The notes below the pieces were generated by a model, which saw only the letters and a list, made by a program, of their open reading frames with translations, had not been told where the DNA came from and searched no databases. Position numbers and translations under genes: made by a program. DNA of 64,000 bases from Lachnospiraceae bacterium (GTDB lineage: Bacteria > Bacillota > Clostridia > Lachnospirales > Lachnospiraceae): NCBI GenBank assembly GCA_017525525.1, contig JAFXSQ010000005.1:1-64000 (forward strand), written 5' to 3'. This document shows positions 9,009 to 19,497 of this stretch, piece by piece (positions within the stretch are counted from its first letter, which is position 1; every line of letters starts with the position of its first letter).

Positions 9009-9031
9009 AGTGGGCCTTTTAGGCCCACTCA
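9009..9031 (-). terminator. Perfect 10-bp hairpin downstream of ackA
   Basis: GAGTGGGCCT ttt AGGCCCACTC, a perfect GC-rich stem, followed on the minus strand by TTGTTTTA. It probably stops transcripts from ackA or from the possible promoter at 9058-9086 before rimP. Confidence 0.6.
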
Positions 9032-9057
9032 ATAAGTAAAATATTAAGCTAATAACT

Positions 9058-9086
9058 CTTATACCACAAAAATCCTTGAAAATCAA
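9058..9086 (-). promoter_or_regulatory. Possible sigma-A promoter ahead of rimP
   Basis: TTGATT (9081-9086), 17-bp spacer, TATAAG (9058-9063) on the minus strand. It overlaps the hairpin at 9068-9096 and is followed about 20 bases later by the hairpin at 9009-9031, so any transcript would meet a terminator at once. It may be attenuated or spurious. Confidence 0.35.
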
Positions 9087-9096
9087 GGCTTTTTGC
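9066..9096 (-). terminator. Likely ackA terminator
   Basis: On the minus strand AAAAAGCCTTGA ttt TCAAGGATTTTT: a 6-bp core stem extended by A/T pairs and ending in a T-run, about 45 bases after the ackA stop. Confidence 0.55.
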
Positions 9097-9138
9097 AAAA
9101 TAAATCGCCGACTTTCCATGATTTTCGGGCATTTTCGC

Positions 9139-10326
9139 CTACAATAACTCGACGGTTTCCCTTGCTATGGCCAGTTCTTCGTTGGTCGGAATCACAAAAA
9201 CCTTAACCTTGGAGTCCGGAGTGGAGATAAGCTGCTCCTCTCCTCTTATCTTGTTTGCCTCCTCGTCGAGAGTAATACCCAGGAAGCCGAGACGGTCAAC
9301 AACCTGCTTTCTGACCATGGAGTTATTCTCGCCGACGCCCGCCGTAAAGCATATTGCATCCACTCCGTTCATCGCAGCCACGTAAGCGCCCACGTACTTT
9401 GCCGTCTGATAAGCAAAGAGCTCAACCGCAAGCCTGCAGCGCTCGTTGCCCTCGGATATGCCCTTGTCCAAGTCACGGAAGTCACTGGATACACCCGAAA
9501 GACCGAGCATACCGGACTTCTTGTTCATAACGGACATAACCTCCTTTAAGGACGCTCCTTCCTTATCTGCTATGAACTCTATGATAGCGGGATCTATAAG
9601 TCCAGACCTCGTTCCCATGGACACGCCCGCAAGGGGTGTAAGTCCCATGCTTGTGTCTACAGATTTTCCACCCTCTACGGCGGTTATGCTTGAGCCGTTG
9701 CCTAAGTGGCATACTATAACCTTTGTATCCTCTGCCGGCTTTCCGAGAAGCTCTATGGCTCTCTTCGACACAAAGCTGTGGCTGGTTCCGTGGAAGCCGT
9801 ATCGTCTTATCTTATACTTCTCGTAATACTCATAGGGTATGCCGTAGATGTACGCGTAATCGGGCATGGTCTGATGAAACGCCGTATCAAATACCGCAGT
9901 CTGCGGAACTCCCGGCATAAGCTTCATGCAGGCTCTGATACCGGTCAGGTTCGCGGGATTATGAAGCGGAGCCAAGTCGCTCACTTCCTCTATGGCTTTG
10001 AAAACCTCGTCATCTACAATAACCGATTTCGCAAAGCGCTCTCCTCCGTGAACGACACGGTGACCCACCGCATCTATCTCATTCAGGCTTGAAACCACTC
10101 CAAGTGCTGCATCCGTCAATGTGTCTAATACGATAGACACCGCCTTGTCATGATCGGGCATGGGTACATCCTTTGTAACCTTGTCGCTTCCGCTCTTTGT
10201 ATGCGTAAGCCTTCCGTCTATTCCTATTCTCTCACAAAGTCCCTTTGCAAGCACATCCTCAGTCTCCGTATCAATAAGCTGATACTTCAAAGACGAGCTT
10301 CCGCAGTTGATAACCAAAACCTTCAT
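9139..10326 (-). CDS. ackA: Acetate kinase
   Basis: Acetyl phosphate + ADP to acetate + ATP; the ATP-yielding step of acetate fermentation. ASKHA-fold signature NCGSSSLKYQL near the N-terminus, HRVVHGGE, FDTAFHQTMP, RRYGFHGTSH, HLGNGSS and CFTAGVGENN are all present. At 395 aa it has full length. A strong GGAGG precedes the ATG. The partner pta is not beside it. Terminator-like hairpins follow. Confidence 0.97.
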   Translation of the reverse strand: MKVLVINCGSSSLKYQLIDTETEDVLAKGLCERIGIDGRLTHTKSGSDKVTKDVPMPDHDKAVSIVLDTLTDAALGVVSSLNEIDAVGHRVVHGGERFAKSVIVDDEVFKAIEEVSDLAPLHNPANLTGIRACMKLMPGVPQTAVFDTAFHQTMPDYAYIYGIPYEYYEKYKIRRYGFHGTSHSFVSKRAIELLGKPAEDTKVIVCHLGNGSSITAVEGGKSVDTSMGLTPLAGVSMGTRSGLIDPAIIEFIADKEGASLKEVMSVMNKKSGMLGLSGVSSDFRDLDKGISEGNERCRLAVELFAYQTAKYVGAYVAAMNGVDAICFTAGVGENNSMVRKQVVDRLGFLGITLDEEANKIRGEEQLISTPDSKVKVFVIPTNEELAIARETVELL

Positions 10327-10342
10327 TTATCCGTCCTCCCTC

Positions 10343-10390
10343 TGCTAAGACTCTTCGCTTCGCGTAATAACTGACACATTTGTGTCATTC
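10343..10390. repeat. Dispersed palindromic repeat, short copy 3
   Basis: Half-length copy in the gap between the GGDEF gene and ackA: AAGACTCTTCGCTTCGCGTAA followed by the palindrome TGACACA tt TGTGTCA. Confidence 0.65.
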
Positions 10391-12091
10391 CTCTTCTTTT
10401 TCTTCGTCCAACATCGGACTGTCAATTATAAGCTGACCTCTTCCGTGTCTCTTGCTATAGTACATAGCCTTATCCGCACGGCTCACAAGTATGTCGGGAT
10501 TGTCGCAGAGTCCCGGATAAGCCGTAAGACCGATACTGCAATCCACATTTATCTTGTATTTGCCTGTGTCTACTATGGTAGCCTTGATCTCTTCATGCAT
10601 GCCCTTTAATACAGGGAGCGCCGTATTCTCGTCATACCCCGGCAAAATCACGAGGAACTCCTCACCGCCGTACCTGGCAGCAAAGCCTCCGTTGACCTCC
10701 GAATACTTTTCTGCCGTATGGGCAACAAGCTTAATTACCTCATCACCCGCAAGATGGCCGTAGGTATCATTTACATTCTTGAACTTATCGATATCAAACA
10801 GAGCTACTGCAAGAGGCTTTCCTTCCTTCTTGATTGTCTCTACGGTCTCTCCGAAAAGCTGTCCGAAGTAAAGTCTGTTGTATATACCTGTAAGACCGTC
10901 GCGCCTTGCCATATCCTCGGTCTTCATGTAGAGCACGATGTTCTTCACGGAGATGTCGAACTCCGCCATAACCGCCTCATAGAAGTTAAGACCCTGGTCG
11001 AAGAAGGTATCCTTGTTTGAAGCTATCACCAGCATTCCGTACACCTTATCCGAGCCTATGGGAAGGATTGCCAGGGCTTTAATGTCATTCTCGCCCACGA
11101 ACTCGTAGGTATTAATCGAGCCGCCCGTAAGTATGGCTCCCTGCCCCTTTGTCTTCTTCACGCTCTCGAATATCCTGTCGGCATCGGCTTTAAGCCGCTC
11201 ATCCATCTTAGTATAATCGGTTTCGGAATAAAGCATCGCATGCTTGTTCCTGCATGATCCCTCTTCGAGATATATGGCCGCAAGCTTCGGCTTCTTGACT
11301 TCCATTATGGTGTTTATCGTAGTTGAGACGCATTTCTTTACGTCGAAGCTTGCTACCAAGGTCTTCATAAGCTCCTTCTGCGAATTACTCTCGGTGTTAA
11401 GCTGCTCCAGCGATTTCATGGCAGTCTTTAGCTCAACCTTCTGATAGTTGATCTCCTCATTTACCTGCCTGATCTTCTCCTGGTATTCGGAAAGCTTCTT
11501 GTTGCTGTCACTCAAATGCTCAACCTTTACCTTTATCTCCGACAGCTCATGCTCATAATAGTCAACCTTCGAAAGCTGCCATGCTACATGGAAGAACACC
11601 GAAAGCAGACACAGGATGATCGAGATGAGAACTCCCACCCATACTATCTCGTTGTTGACTGCGTAAGAAATGCCCGCGCTTATAACAGCTACCACGCATA
11701 CTCCCATCTCTCTCGAGAATATGACCAGCCTGTCATAACCGGATGAGCTTACGATAAACTCCTCCGCAACGATTGCGGCTGCCAGCATCAGTACAACTGC
11801 CATTACCGTTCCTATCGGTACCAATGCATAGAACACAAAATAAGCAATAAGCTCTATAAGCTTAACTGCATTAAACACTACGCTCTTGTTAAAGTATCCG
11901 AAGTGGAGAAGTATGCTGTCAACAACAGCGAAAACGCACACCGACGAAAGCATCACAACAAAAAGCGGAAACGAAAACGCCTTGGTCTCGGTCTGTATCC
12001 TCACGAAAAGGAGCAGCCCGATAAGGATTACGTTGGCCAGCTTCTGCATTACGGTATAATTCTTTACTGTTGCCGCAGACATATCACCCAT
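10385..12091 (-). CDS. Membrane diguanylate cyclase (GGDEF)
   Basis: Predicted to make cyclic di-GMP from two GTP. Five or six hydrophobic helices occupy residues 15-170, then a coiled coil (about 175-235), a GAF-like sensor domain (about 240-390) and a C-terminal GGDEF domain (about 405-555). The active-site loop reads RYGGEEF near 477 and the metal-binding FDIDKFKNVND is intact, so it should be active. The position of the RxxD inhibitory site before the loop reads VNGG, so product feedback at that site appears lost. The start ATG has CAGGAG 9 bases upstream. The sensed signal is unknown. Confidence 0.9.
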   Translation of the reverse strand: MGDMSAATVKNYTVMQKLANVILIGLLLFVRIQTETKAFSFPLFVVMLSSVCVFAVVDSILLHFGYFNKSVVFNAVKLIELIAYFVFYALVPIGTVMAVVLMLAAAIVAEEFIVSSSGYDRLVIFSREMGVCVVAVISAGISYAVNNEIVWVGVLISIILCLLSVFFHVAWQLSKVDYYEHELSEIKVKVEHLSDSNKKLSEYQEKIRQVNEEINYQKVELKTAMKSLEQLNTESNSQKELMKTLVASFDVKKCVSTTINTIMEVKKPKLAAIYLEEGSCRNKHAMLYSETDYTKMDERLKADADRIFESVKKTKGQGAILTGGSINTYEFVGENDIKALAILPIGSDKVYGMLVIASNKDTFFDQGLNFYEAVMAEFDISVKNIVLYMKTEDMARRDGLTGIYNRLYFGQLFGETVETIKKEGKPLAVALFDIDKFKNVNDTYGHLAGDEVIKLVAHTAEKYSEVNGGFAARYGGEEFLVILPGYDENTALPVLKGMHEEIKATIVDTGKYKINVDCSIGLTAYPGLCDNPDILVSRADKAMYYSKRHGRGQLIIDSPMLDEEKEEE

Positions 12092-12135
12092 AGCTTATTA
12101 CTCCTGATTTTATCATCCGTGTGAAGCCTTACTGA

Positions 12136-14403
12136 TTACTTCTCCCAATACACATCTATTACCGCGCCGTCGTTAAGCTCCTCGGTATAGTCGGCATGCC
12201 GGCCGTCAATATCGGTAACAAGGTGCGATCCCCTCACCGTTGTGAGGTCAAAATCAAAATAGTCAAATATATCAACAAAGGTATACCTGCTCTTTCCTCT
12301 CATGGTTATCGGATTGCCGTTGACGCTTATATTAAGCTCCTTGGGTCCCTCCACGTAAGGCAGCTTCTTCTCGGGAATATCGACTCCCGTGAGCATTATC
12401 TGTTCTCCTATGGCCGGCTCATTTACAGCAGGCTTGGCAATCTCCTTTGCGGGATTTCCTGCCGGCTTAACTGTCTCCGGCTTTACCGCAGCAGTTCTTG
12501 CCGCTGCCGGTTTAGCTGCCTCCGGCTTTACCGCTGACGGTTCTATCGTTGAAGCTTCTGTTGCATCAGCTTCTTCCGGCTCAGCCTCCTCTGCCGGATA
12601 AAGCTCATCATAGCTTTGCGCAAAGCTGTCACCCTGCTGCTCAGAATAAGTCCAGTCCACACTGAAGTTGTCATAGAGCATGGACTTCTCTGTAGCCGGC
12701 GAATTGTTCACTCTTATATCATGGGCCGTGGTTATGTCCATGTAGGTAAGGAGCTGCTCAACTGTGTAGAAGGTAAGCATCTCTATATCGTCGCCGTCCT
12801 TTATCTCATAGCTTCCGGTCTCTGGTCTTCCGTTAACTATGGCGAATTTCGGGACGGTCATATACTCACTGTTTACTCTGAAGGTCAGGCTGCCCTCTGC
12901 CTCCGGAAGCGACGACAGAACAACCGAAGCATCCTCACCCTTTGTAGATCTGGTTATATCAATCTCATCATCCGGCTCAATCCTGGAATTCATGCCGCAA
13001 GCCTCACCGTTCTTCTTTATAACGGCCGCCTCTCCGTTCAAGCCTCTGGCAATCCTGGTCTTGCCGTTCACCTTGAAGGTAAGGTCCGCGCCTCTTTTGG
13101 GGAAAAGGTCCTCATTTGCAAGGCCATACTGAACCGCCGCGTCAAACATGGTCAGCTTATCGTTGTTATACAGCTTTATCCTCTCTCCGTTCACATTTAC
13201 GAAGATGAAGTTATTCTTAGCGTCGTATGAGCTTAGAGCTATGCCTATAGGCGTCACGTAAAGCGAATCCTTGCGCACGTCCTCGGTAATGAAGTTGATG
13301 TCATTCATAACCTCCTTGCCTCTTAAGGCAACTCTCTCCTTCGGGAGCTCAAGCTTCTCGGCAAGCATCTCCACAAAACCGTCAAGCTTTCCGCCGCCTC
13401 CGACCACAAAGGCCGCAGCCACGGTCTCACCGCCGTTAAGCTCGATTATCTTGTCAGCAATCTTAGCCGCTATATCATTCTCGACGGACTTCAAATCAGC
13501 CATTATCTCCTCGGGAGTTATCTTATGGCTGATACCCATTATATCCTTGTAGTTGATCTGCTTCTTCGTCATATCCGCGGTTTTAAGGCTCTCCGCAGTA
13601 TCAAAATCAATCAGATATTTCTTGACTAAGATCTCGGTCAGCTCATCGCCTGCCGCCGGAATCATGCCGTAACCTATTATGCTTCCCTCTTTGGTAATAC
13701 ATATATCCGACGTTCCCGCTCCCACATCGATAAGCGCGATGTTGAGCATGCGGTACCTCTCGGGTATTGCAACATTTATGGCTGCTATGGGCTCTAAGGT
13801 CAGATTAGACACGCGAAGTCCGGCCTTCTCGACCGCCGCGTAAAGGCTTGTGACAACCTCCTCGGGAAGGAAGGTTGCAAGAACGTCCGCAGCTATCCTC
13901 GTGCCGCGGTGTCCCTCAAGATTAGAGATCTCAATGTCATTTAAATAATACTTAATAACGGTGTAGCCGACGCAGTAGAACTTTGTCTTCTCCTCCTCGT
14001 CGTCAAGCTCCTCGCGAACTATCGCGTGAGCCTTCTCCACACCGATAAGATCGATGGAATGAATGTATTCATCGGTTATAAGCGTGCTCTCGTTGAATTC
14101 GTACTCGGCGTTGCCCACCGCGGTTTTAAGCACACGGCCTGCGGCCGCTATACAAACCTCGCTTAAGGTCACGCCGTCAAGCATGGACTCAAGCTCCTCC
14201 TTAACACACTTTATATCCGTGCTTACTCTGTTGATATCGTGTATCTGCCCGTCCACCATGGATCTCGACTCGTGAAACTTGACAGCCATCGCAACCACAT
14301 TGAACTTGTGAGCATCGCGATAACCCACGGTGCCAACTATGCTTCTTGTTCCTATATCTAGTCCGAAGACCAGCGGCTCCGGATACTTACCATTTGCCGG
14401 CAT
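12136..14403 (-). CDS. FtsA-like actin-fold ATPase with C-terminal beta-grasp-like repeats
   Basis: Residues 1-400 are an actin-fold ATPase related to FtsA: GLDIGTRSIVG (phosphate 1), IDVGAGTSD (phosphate 2) and VVGGGGKLDGF (adenosine loop). After it come segments built on VNG…DGD.I patterns, an Ala/Pro/Glu linker (about 615-685), and a final domain of the same style ending in …NDGAVIDVYW. At 755 aa it is far longer than FtsA, so it is probably a clostridial paralogue in the cell envelope or division apparatus rather than classical FtsA. An in-frame TTG at 14415 would add MEGN, but those bases are GGAGGGT, the ribosome-binding site for the ATG at 14403. Confidence 0.82.
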   Translation of the reverse strand: MPANGKYPEPLVFGLDIGTRSIVGTVGYRDAHKFNVVAMAVKFHESRSMVDGQIHDINRVSTDIKCVKEELESMLDGVTLSEVCIAAAGRVLKTAVGNAEYEFNESTLITDEYIHSIDLIGVEKAHAIVREELDDEEEKTKFYCVGYTVIKYYLNDIEISNLEGHRGTRIAADVLATFLPEEVVTSLYAAVEKAGLRVSNLTLEPIAAINVAIPERYRMLNIALIDVGAGTSDICITKEGSIIGYGMIPAAGDELTEILVKKYLIDFDTAESLKTADMTKKQINYKDIMGISHKITPEEIMADLKSVENDIAAKIADKIIELNGGETVAAAFVVGGGGKLDGFVEMLAEKLELPKERVALRGKEVMNDINFITEDVRKDSLYVTPIGIALSSYDAKNNFIFVNVNGERIKLYNNDKLTMFDAAVQYGLANEDLFPKRGADLTFKVNGKTRIARGLNGEAAVIKKNGEACGMNSRIEPDDEIDITRSTKGEDASVVLSSLPEAEGSLTFRVNSEYMTVPKFAIVNGRPETGSYEIKDGDDIEMLTFYTVEQLLTYMDITTAHDIRVNNSPATEKSMLYDNFSVDWTYSEQQGDSFAQSYDELYPAEEAEPEEADATEASTIEPSAVKPEAAKPAAARTAAVKPETVKPAGNPAKEIAKPAVNEPAIGEQIMLTGVDIPEKKLPYVEGPKELNISVNGNPITMRGKSRYTFVDIFDYFDFDLTTVRGSHLVTDIDGRHADYTEELNDGAVIDVYWEK

Positions 14404-14449
14404 ATTACCCTCCAAAACACATACATGAATATGATAAAAACCACTCTTT

Positions 14450-14478
14450 ATTGTATCATTTTTTCACATTTTGTTCAA
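14450..14478 (-). promoter_or_regulatory. Sigma-A promoter for the FtsA-like gene
   Basis: TTGAAC (14473-14478), 17-bp spacer, TACAAT (14450-14455) on the minus strand; the -35 box lies inside the end of coaE. Confidence 0.55.
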
Positions 14479-15051
14479 GCGTTCATTTATCTGTTCGATA
14501 ACGCCTTCAAAGTCCCCGCTGTTGTCAATAATACAATCGGTGTTTTCCCTGTAAAAATTGTCCGAAGACTGATTTTTTATAACCTCTTTTATCTTCTCCC
14601 CGGTCATGCCCCTGCCTTCCTTAAGACGCTTTATGCGGACCTCCTTATCGGCGTAAATGTACCAGAGCTCGTCGCATATCTCCCTGTAGCCGTCCTCGAT
14701 AAGAAGCGCCGCCTCAAGGGCGTATACCTTCTCCCCTCGAGCACCGGCTGCCGCGATATCCTGCCTTATGTACTCCTTTACGGCCGGATGGACTATACCG
14801 TTGAGCTTACCAAGCTCCTTTTCGTCAGAGAACACGATTCCGGCAAGCTTAACACTGTCAAGGAAGCCGCCCTCTCCGGCTATATCCGCGCCGAAGGCTT
14901 CGATTATCTCCTTATAGCACTTTGTACCGGGCTTCATAAGCTCCTTGGCAAGCTTATCGGCCTCGACCACATAAAGTCCGATACTCTTCAAGTATTCAAG
15001 CACCCTGCTCTTACCCGAGCCTATACCGCCGGTGATACCTATTACTTTCAT
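14464..15051 (-). CDS. coaE: Dephospho-CoA kinase
   Basis: Last step of CoA synthesis: phosphorylates the 3'-OH of dephospho-CoA. P-loop GITGGIGSGKSRV at residues 5-17, then VVEADKLA with the catalytic Asp, HPAVKEYI and VYALEAALLIEDGY, typical of the family. 195 aa, full length. It starts 10 bases after polA, the common clostridial polA-coaE arrangement. Confidence 0.95.
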   Translation of the reverse strand: MKVIGITGGIGSGKSRVLEYLKSIGLYVVEADKLAKELMKPGTKCYKEIIEAFGADIAGEGGFLDSVKLAGIVFSDEKELGKLNGIVHPAVKEYIRQDIAAAGARGEKVYALEAALLIEDGYREICDELWYIYADKEVRIKRLKEGRGMTGEKIKEVIKNQSSDNFYRENTDCIIDNSGDFEGVIEQINERLNKM

Positions 15052-15061
15052 AACAACACCC

Positions 15062-17698
15062 TTACTTCGCTGCGTACCAGCTGTCGCCCTGCTTTACATC
15101 CACGATGAGCGGCACCGAAAGCTTCGCCGCGCCCTCCATCTTCTCCTTCAAAAGAGCCTTTACGGCCTCAAGCTCGTCTAAAGCCGTCTCTATCATAAGC
15201 TCATCATGCACCTGAAGTATGAGCCTCGACTTATATCCGCCATCTTTAAGAGCCTTGCTTACCGAGTTCATGGCCACTTTGATTATATCCGCTGCCGAGC
15301 CCTGTATGGGCGAGTTCATGGCCGCCCTTTCCCCGAAGCTTCTGGTCATAAAATTCGAGGACTTAAGCTCGGGTATAGGTCTCCTTCTTCCGTACATCGT
15401 AAGCGCATATCCGTTTTCCTTTGCAAATGCGACGCAGGAATCCATAAAGCCCTTCACCTTGCCGTAGGTTGCAAAATACTTCTCTATATATTCCTCGGCC
15501 TCCTTGCGGCCGATATTCAAATCCTGTCCGAGGCCAAAGGAGCTTATACCGTAGATAATACCGAAGTTGACCGCCTTTGCCTTCCGTCTCATAAGGCTGT
15601 CCACCTCGTCTATCGGAACTCCGAATACCTCCGAAGCGGTTATGGCATGTATATCCGTGCCCTTGTTGTACGCCTCTATAAGGGTCTCGTCTCCCGACAT
15701 ATGCGCAAGAACCCTGAGCTCTATCTGTGAGTAGTCGGCGTCCACAAAGGTATAGCCCTCCTGCGGAACAAAGACCTTTCTTATCTCCCTGCCGAGAGGA
15801 AGCCTGGTTGGTATGTTCTGAAGGTTCGGATCCGTGGAGGAAAGTCTCCCCGTTGCGGTAACAGTCTGGTTGAAACGGCCGTGTATCCTGCCGTCCTCGC
15901 TTATGTACTCCACAAGACCGTCCACATAGGTAGAATTAAGCTTTGTAAGCTGTCTGTATTCGAGTATCTTCCCGACTATCTCGTGATCATCCTTTATCTT
16001 CTCGAGCACCTCAACGCTTGTGGAATAACCGCTCTTTGTCTTCTTGCCGCTCTTCAACCTGAGCTTTTCAAACAGAATCTCGCCGAGAGCCTTAGTAGAG
16101 TTGATATTAAACTCTTCTCCCGCAAGCCCGTGTATCTCCTTCGTAAGCTCGTCTATTCGGTTTTTAAGCTTCTCGCCGAAGGCCGTCAGCCCCTCCTTGT
16201 CAACGCCTATGCCATATCTCTCCATGTCCCTTAACACAAAGGCGCAGGGCAGCTCAACATCTTTATACAAGCCGTCGAGATGCTCTTCCTTAAGTCTGCT
16301 TTCAAGCAGCTCCCTCGAGACAAAGGGAACAAAGGTCTTATACGCCATATATTTCACATGGTTCTCGTTGTTCCCCGAACCAAATGAAAGCTTATCCTTG
16401 CCGAAAAGCTCTTTTGCTCCGGGCAGAGTCTCGCCGTAGAGGTCAAGCGCCAAATCAGTATAGTCATATCCGTCGGCAAGCGGATTCAGGAGATACGCAT
16501 AAATCCCAGTGTCTTTGATATCCATTTCGGGTGTAAGCCCAAGCGGCTCGATAAGCTCCTTCGCATCTTCGCACACAAGCTTTGCGCCCGTCTTCAGCTT
16601 ATCTCTTAATGCCTCAAGCACAGCCTCCTCCTGAAGAAGTATGGAGCATGCCGCGATATATGCCTTATCCTCCGACATACAGATTGATGCGTATGCCGAA
16701 CCGTCCTCGCCCTTAAACAGACGAACCGCCATATATTCTGCCGGCGCCGAAAGAACCTCCTCAAGCTTGGACACATCGCTTATAAGCTCCGTCTTCATCT
16801 CCGGAAGCTTTGCGACCGACGAAGCCTGAGGCTTGTCGTCAAAATATTTGTACAGACTTTTAAGCTCTAAATCTGTAAATATATCATACGCCGCAGGATT
16901 GAACATATCCCTTATCTCGGTTGAAGCAAGGTCAACCTCAACCGGCGCATCAAGCTTTATGGTAGCAAGCTCTCTCGAAAGGTAAGCAAGCTCCTTATTC
17001 TCTACAAGCTTATCCTTGCCCTTGCCCGGCTTCAACTCATCAATATGCTCATAAAGCCCGTCGAGTGAACCGTATTGAAGGAGATACTTCTGCGCGGTCT
17101 TCTCTCCGACTCCCGGAACTCCCGGGATGTTATCCGATGCATCTCCCATTAGACCCTTGAGGTCTATAAAGGTTATCGGGTCCACGCCGTACTGCTCCTT
17201 GACCTGGTCTGCATAATAATTATAAACCTCGGTCTTACCTCCTGCGGTCTTCGGAAGCTTAATCATAATCCTGTCCGTCGCAAGCTGAAGCAGATCTCTG
17301 TCCCCCGAAAGAATAGTTACAAGGTATCCCTCACTGTCAGCCTTTCTCGACAGGGTGCCTATCACATCATCGGCCTCATAGCCCTCGCAGGTAACGATGG
17401 TAATATTCATGCTCTTTAGGACATCCTCAATAACAGCCCTCTGCTCGCGAAGCTCGTCGGGCATGGGCTTTCTTGTCCCCTTGTACTCCGCGTACATTTC
17501 ATGCCTGAAGGTCTTGGCCTTTAAGTCAAATGTAGCTATGATATGCGTCGCGCCGGTCTCGCCGAGCACCTTATGCATGATATTTATAAAGCCCAAGATT
17601 GCGCCCGTATGTCTTCCGTCCTTTGTCGTGAGGTCGGGAAGCCCGTAGTACGCACGGTTCAATATGCTGTTTCCGTCTATCAGAAGTATCTTATTCAT
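15062..17698 (-). CDS. polA: DNA polymerase I (proofreading-dead type)
   Basis: Repair polymerase for Okazaki-fragment processing. Residues 1-290 form the 5'-3' exonuclease (FEN) domain with YEADDVIGTL and SGDRDLLQL. About 300-470 is a 3'-5' exonuclease-like fold in which the DxE metal motif is missing (EYMAVRLFKGED stands where DxE is expected), so proofreading is probably absent, as in several Firmicutes. The polymerase domain follows: motif A DADYSQIELR (about 653), motif B RRKAKAVNFGIIYG, motif C VHDELMIE (about 829). 878 aa. Its start overlaps the preceding zinc-finger gene by 8 bases. Confidence 0.96.
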   Translation of the reverse strand: MNKILLIDGNSILNRAYYGLPDLTTKDGRHTGAILGFINIMHKVLGETGATHIIATFDLKAKTFRHEMYAEYKGTRKPMPDELREQRAVIEDVLKSMNITIVTCEGYEADDVIGTLSRKADSEGYLVTILSGDRDLLQLATDRIMIKLPKTAGGKTEVYNYYADQVKEQYGVDPITFIDLKGLMGDASDNIPGVPGVGEKTAQKYLLQYGSLDGLYEHIDELKPGKGKDKLVENKELAYLSRELATIKLDAPVEVDLASTEIRDMFNPAAYDIFTDLELKSLYKYFDDKPQASSVAKLPEMKTELISDVSKLEEVLSAPAEYMAVRLFKGEDGSAYASICMSEDKAYIAACSILLQEEAVLEALRDKLKTGAKLVCEDAKELIEPLGLTPEMDIKDTGIYAYLLNPLADGYDYTDLALDLYGETLPGAKELFGKDKLSFGSGNNENHVKYMAYKTFVPFVSRELLESRLKEEHLDGLYKDVELPCAFVLRDMERYGIGVDKEGLTAFGEKLKNRIDELTKEIHGLAGEEFNINSTKALGEILFEKLRLKSGKKTKSGYSTSVEVLEKIKDDHEIVGKILEYRQLTKLNSTYVDGLVEYISEDGRIHGRFNQTVTATGRLSSTDPNLQNIPTRLPLGREIRKVFVPQEGYTFVDADYSQIELRVLAHMSGDETLIEAYNKGTDIHAITASEVFGVPIDEVDSLMRRKAKAVNFGIIYGISSFGLGQDLNIGRKEAEEYIEKYFATYGKVKGFMDSCVAFAKENGYALTMYGRRRPIPELKSSNFMTRSFGERAAMNSPIQGSAADIIKVAMNSVSKALKDGGYKSRLILQVHDELMIETALDELEAVKALLKEKMEGAAKLSVPLIVDVKQGDSWYAAK

Positions 17699-18254
17699 AT
17701 AATTCTTCTTCCTCCGTAGTCTCCTGCTCCTCGGTGACAGGTCTCGGGTGTTTTAATACATACTTGTGAATTCTCTGGTAATTCGTCACCTCTACCGGCG
17801 GCGGTACCTTCTTGGCCTCTTCTATGAAATCGGTATCGCAGAGGTCTATATTACGACCGAAGAAATCAAAGAAATAAGTCGGCCCCTGAGCCTCCTTGAT
17901 CAGGTACTGCTCATGGTCGTAAACTCTCGTAAGGATATTCCCGTAATAAAAGGCAAGCCCGATTATCGCGGCAATAAAAAATATACTGAAGGTCGAGACC
18001 TTAAACCTCTTAACCTTCCTCACACGTGTAATGGCGCGCTTCAACTCCGTGTCAAGCTCCGTCTTAAAGTTTCTCGGAAGCTCCTCGCCCCCGTCAAGCT
18101 TCCTCATGCCCACCACAAGGGTGTAGTAGATCTCAAGCTCCTCGCGGCAGCTCTTACAGTGCTGCATGTGATGCACGAAGTCCTCCGCCTTATCGTCCGG
18201 AAGCTTTTTATCAATAAAGGTCATGATATTCGATTGTGCTTCCAGACATGTCAT
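17691..18254 (-). CDS. Zinc-finger (zf-HC2-like) single-span membrane protein
   Basis: A 187-aa protein with an N-terminal HC2-type zinc motif (…HHMQHCKSCREE…, about 29-40), a basic stretch, one membrane helix near 91-112, and an acidic C-terminal part outside. This is the architecture of anti-sigma factors of the ZAS class, but no sigma-factor gene is next to it. It overlaps polA, so the two are co-expressed. The likely SD is GAGGT about 9 bases before the ATG. Role unproven. Confidence 0.7.
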   Translation of the reverse strand: MTCLEAQSNIMTFIDKKLPDDKAEDFVHHMQHCKSCREELEIYYTLVVGMRKLDGGEELPRNFKTELDTELKRAITRVRKVKRFKVSTFSIFFIAAIIGLAFYYGNILTRVYDHEQYLIKEAQGPTYFFDFFGRNIDLCDTDFIEEAKKVPPPVEVTNYQRIHKYVLKHPRPVTEEQETTEEEELYE

Positions 18255-18364
18255 GGCAAAATACCTCTTAAATCAAGCAGGGGAGACGCAGTCGCCCCTG
18301 CGCGCCGCGCCGCCCGCGTGTCACAAAGTGACAATTTACATTACGCGCGCGTGTACGTATACAA

Positions 18365-18412
18365 CCAAAGAGAACCCCGACAGGATATGCCTTTCGGGGT
18401 CCTTCTTTGAAT
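18365..18412 (-). terminator. ilvC terminator
   Basis: ACCCCGA / TCGGGGT core with outer CAAAGA / TCTTTG pairing gives a long stem with one bulge, starting 8 bases after the ilvC stop. Further left in the same 165-bp gap are two smaller palindromes (TGTCAC/GTGACA and CAGGGG/CCCCTG) and alternating CG-rich DNA; I see no clear promoter there. Confidence 0.65.
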
Positions 18413-18419
18413 ATAATTC

Positions 18420-19454
<1,035 letters not shown>

Positions 19455-19497
19455 CTAAATATATTAATATGCCGAAATATCGGCTAATGGAATCTTA

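Noticed and set aside
8922-9119. 65-codon minus-strand frame between rimP and ackA
   Set aside because: It spans a terminator hairpin and part of the palindromic repeat, and has no recognisable features.
12616-13230. 204-codon plus-strand frame opposite the FtsA-like gene
   Set aside because: Antisense to a well-supported coding region; composition reflects the reverse complement of real codons.
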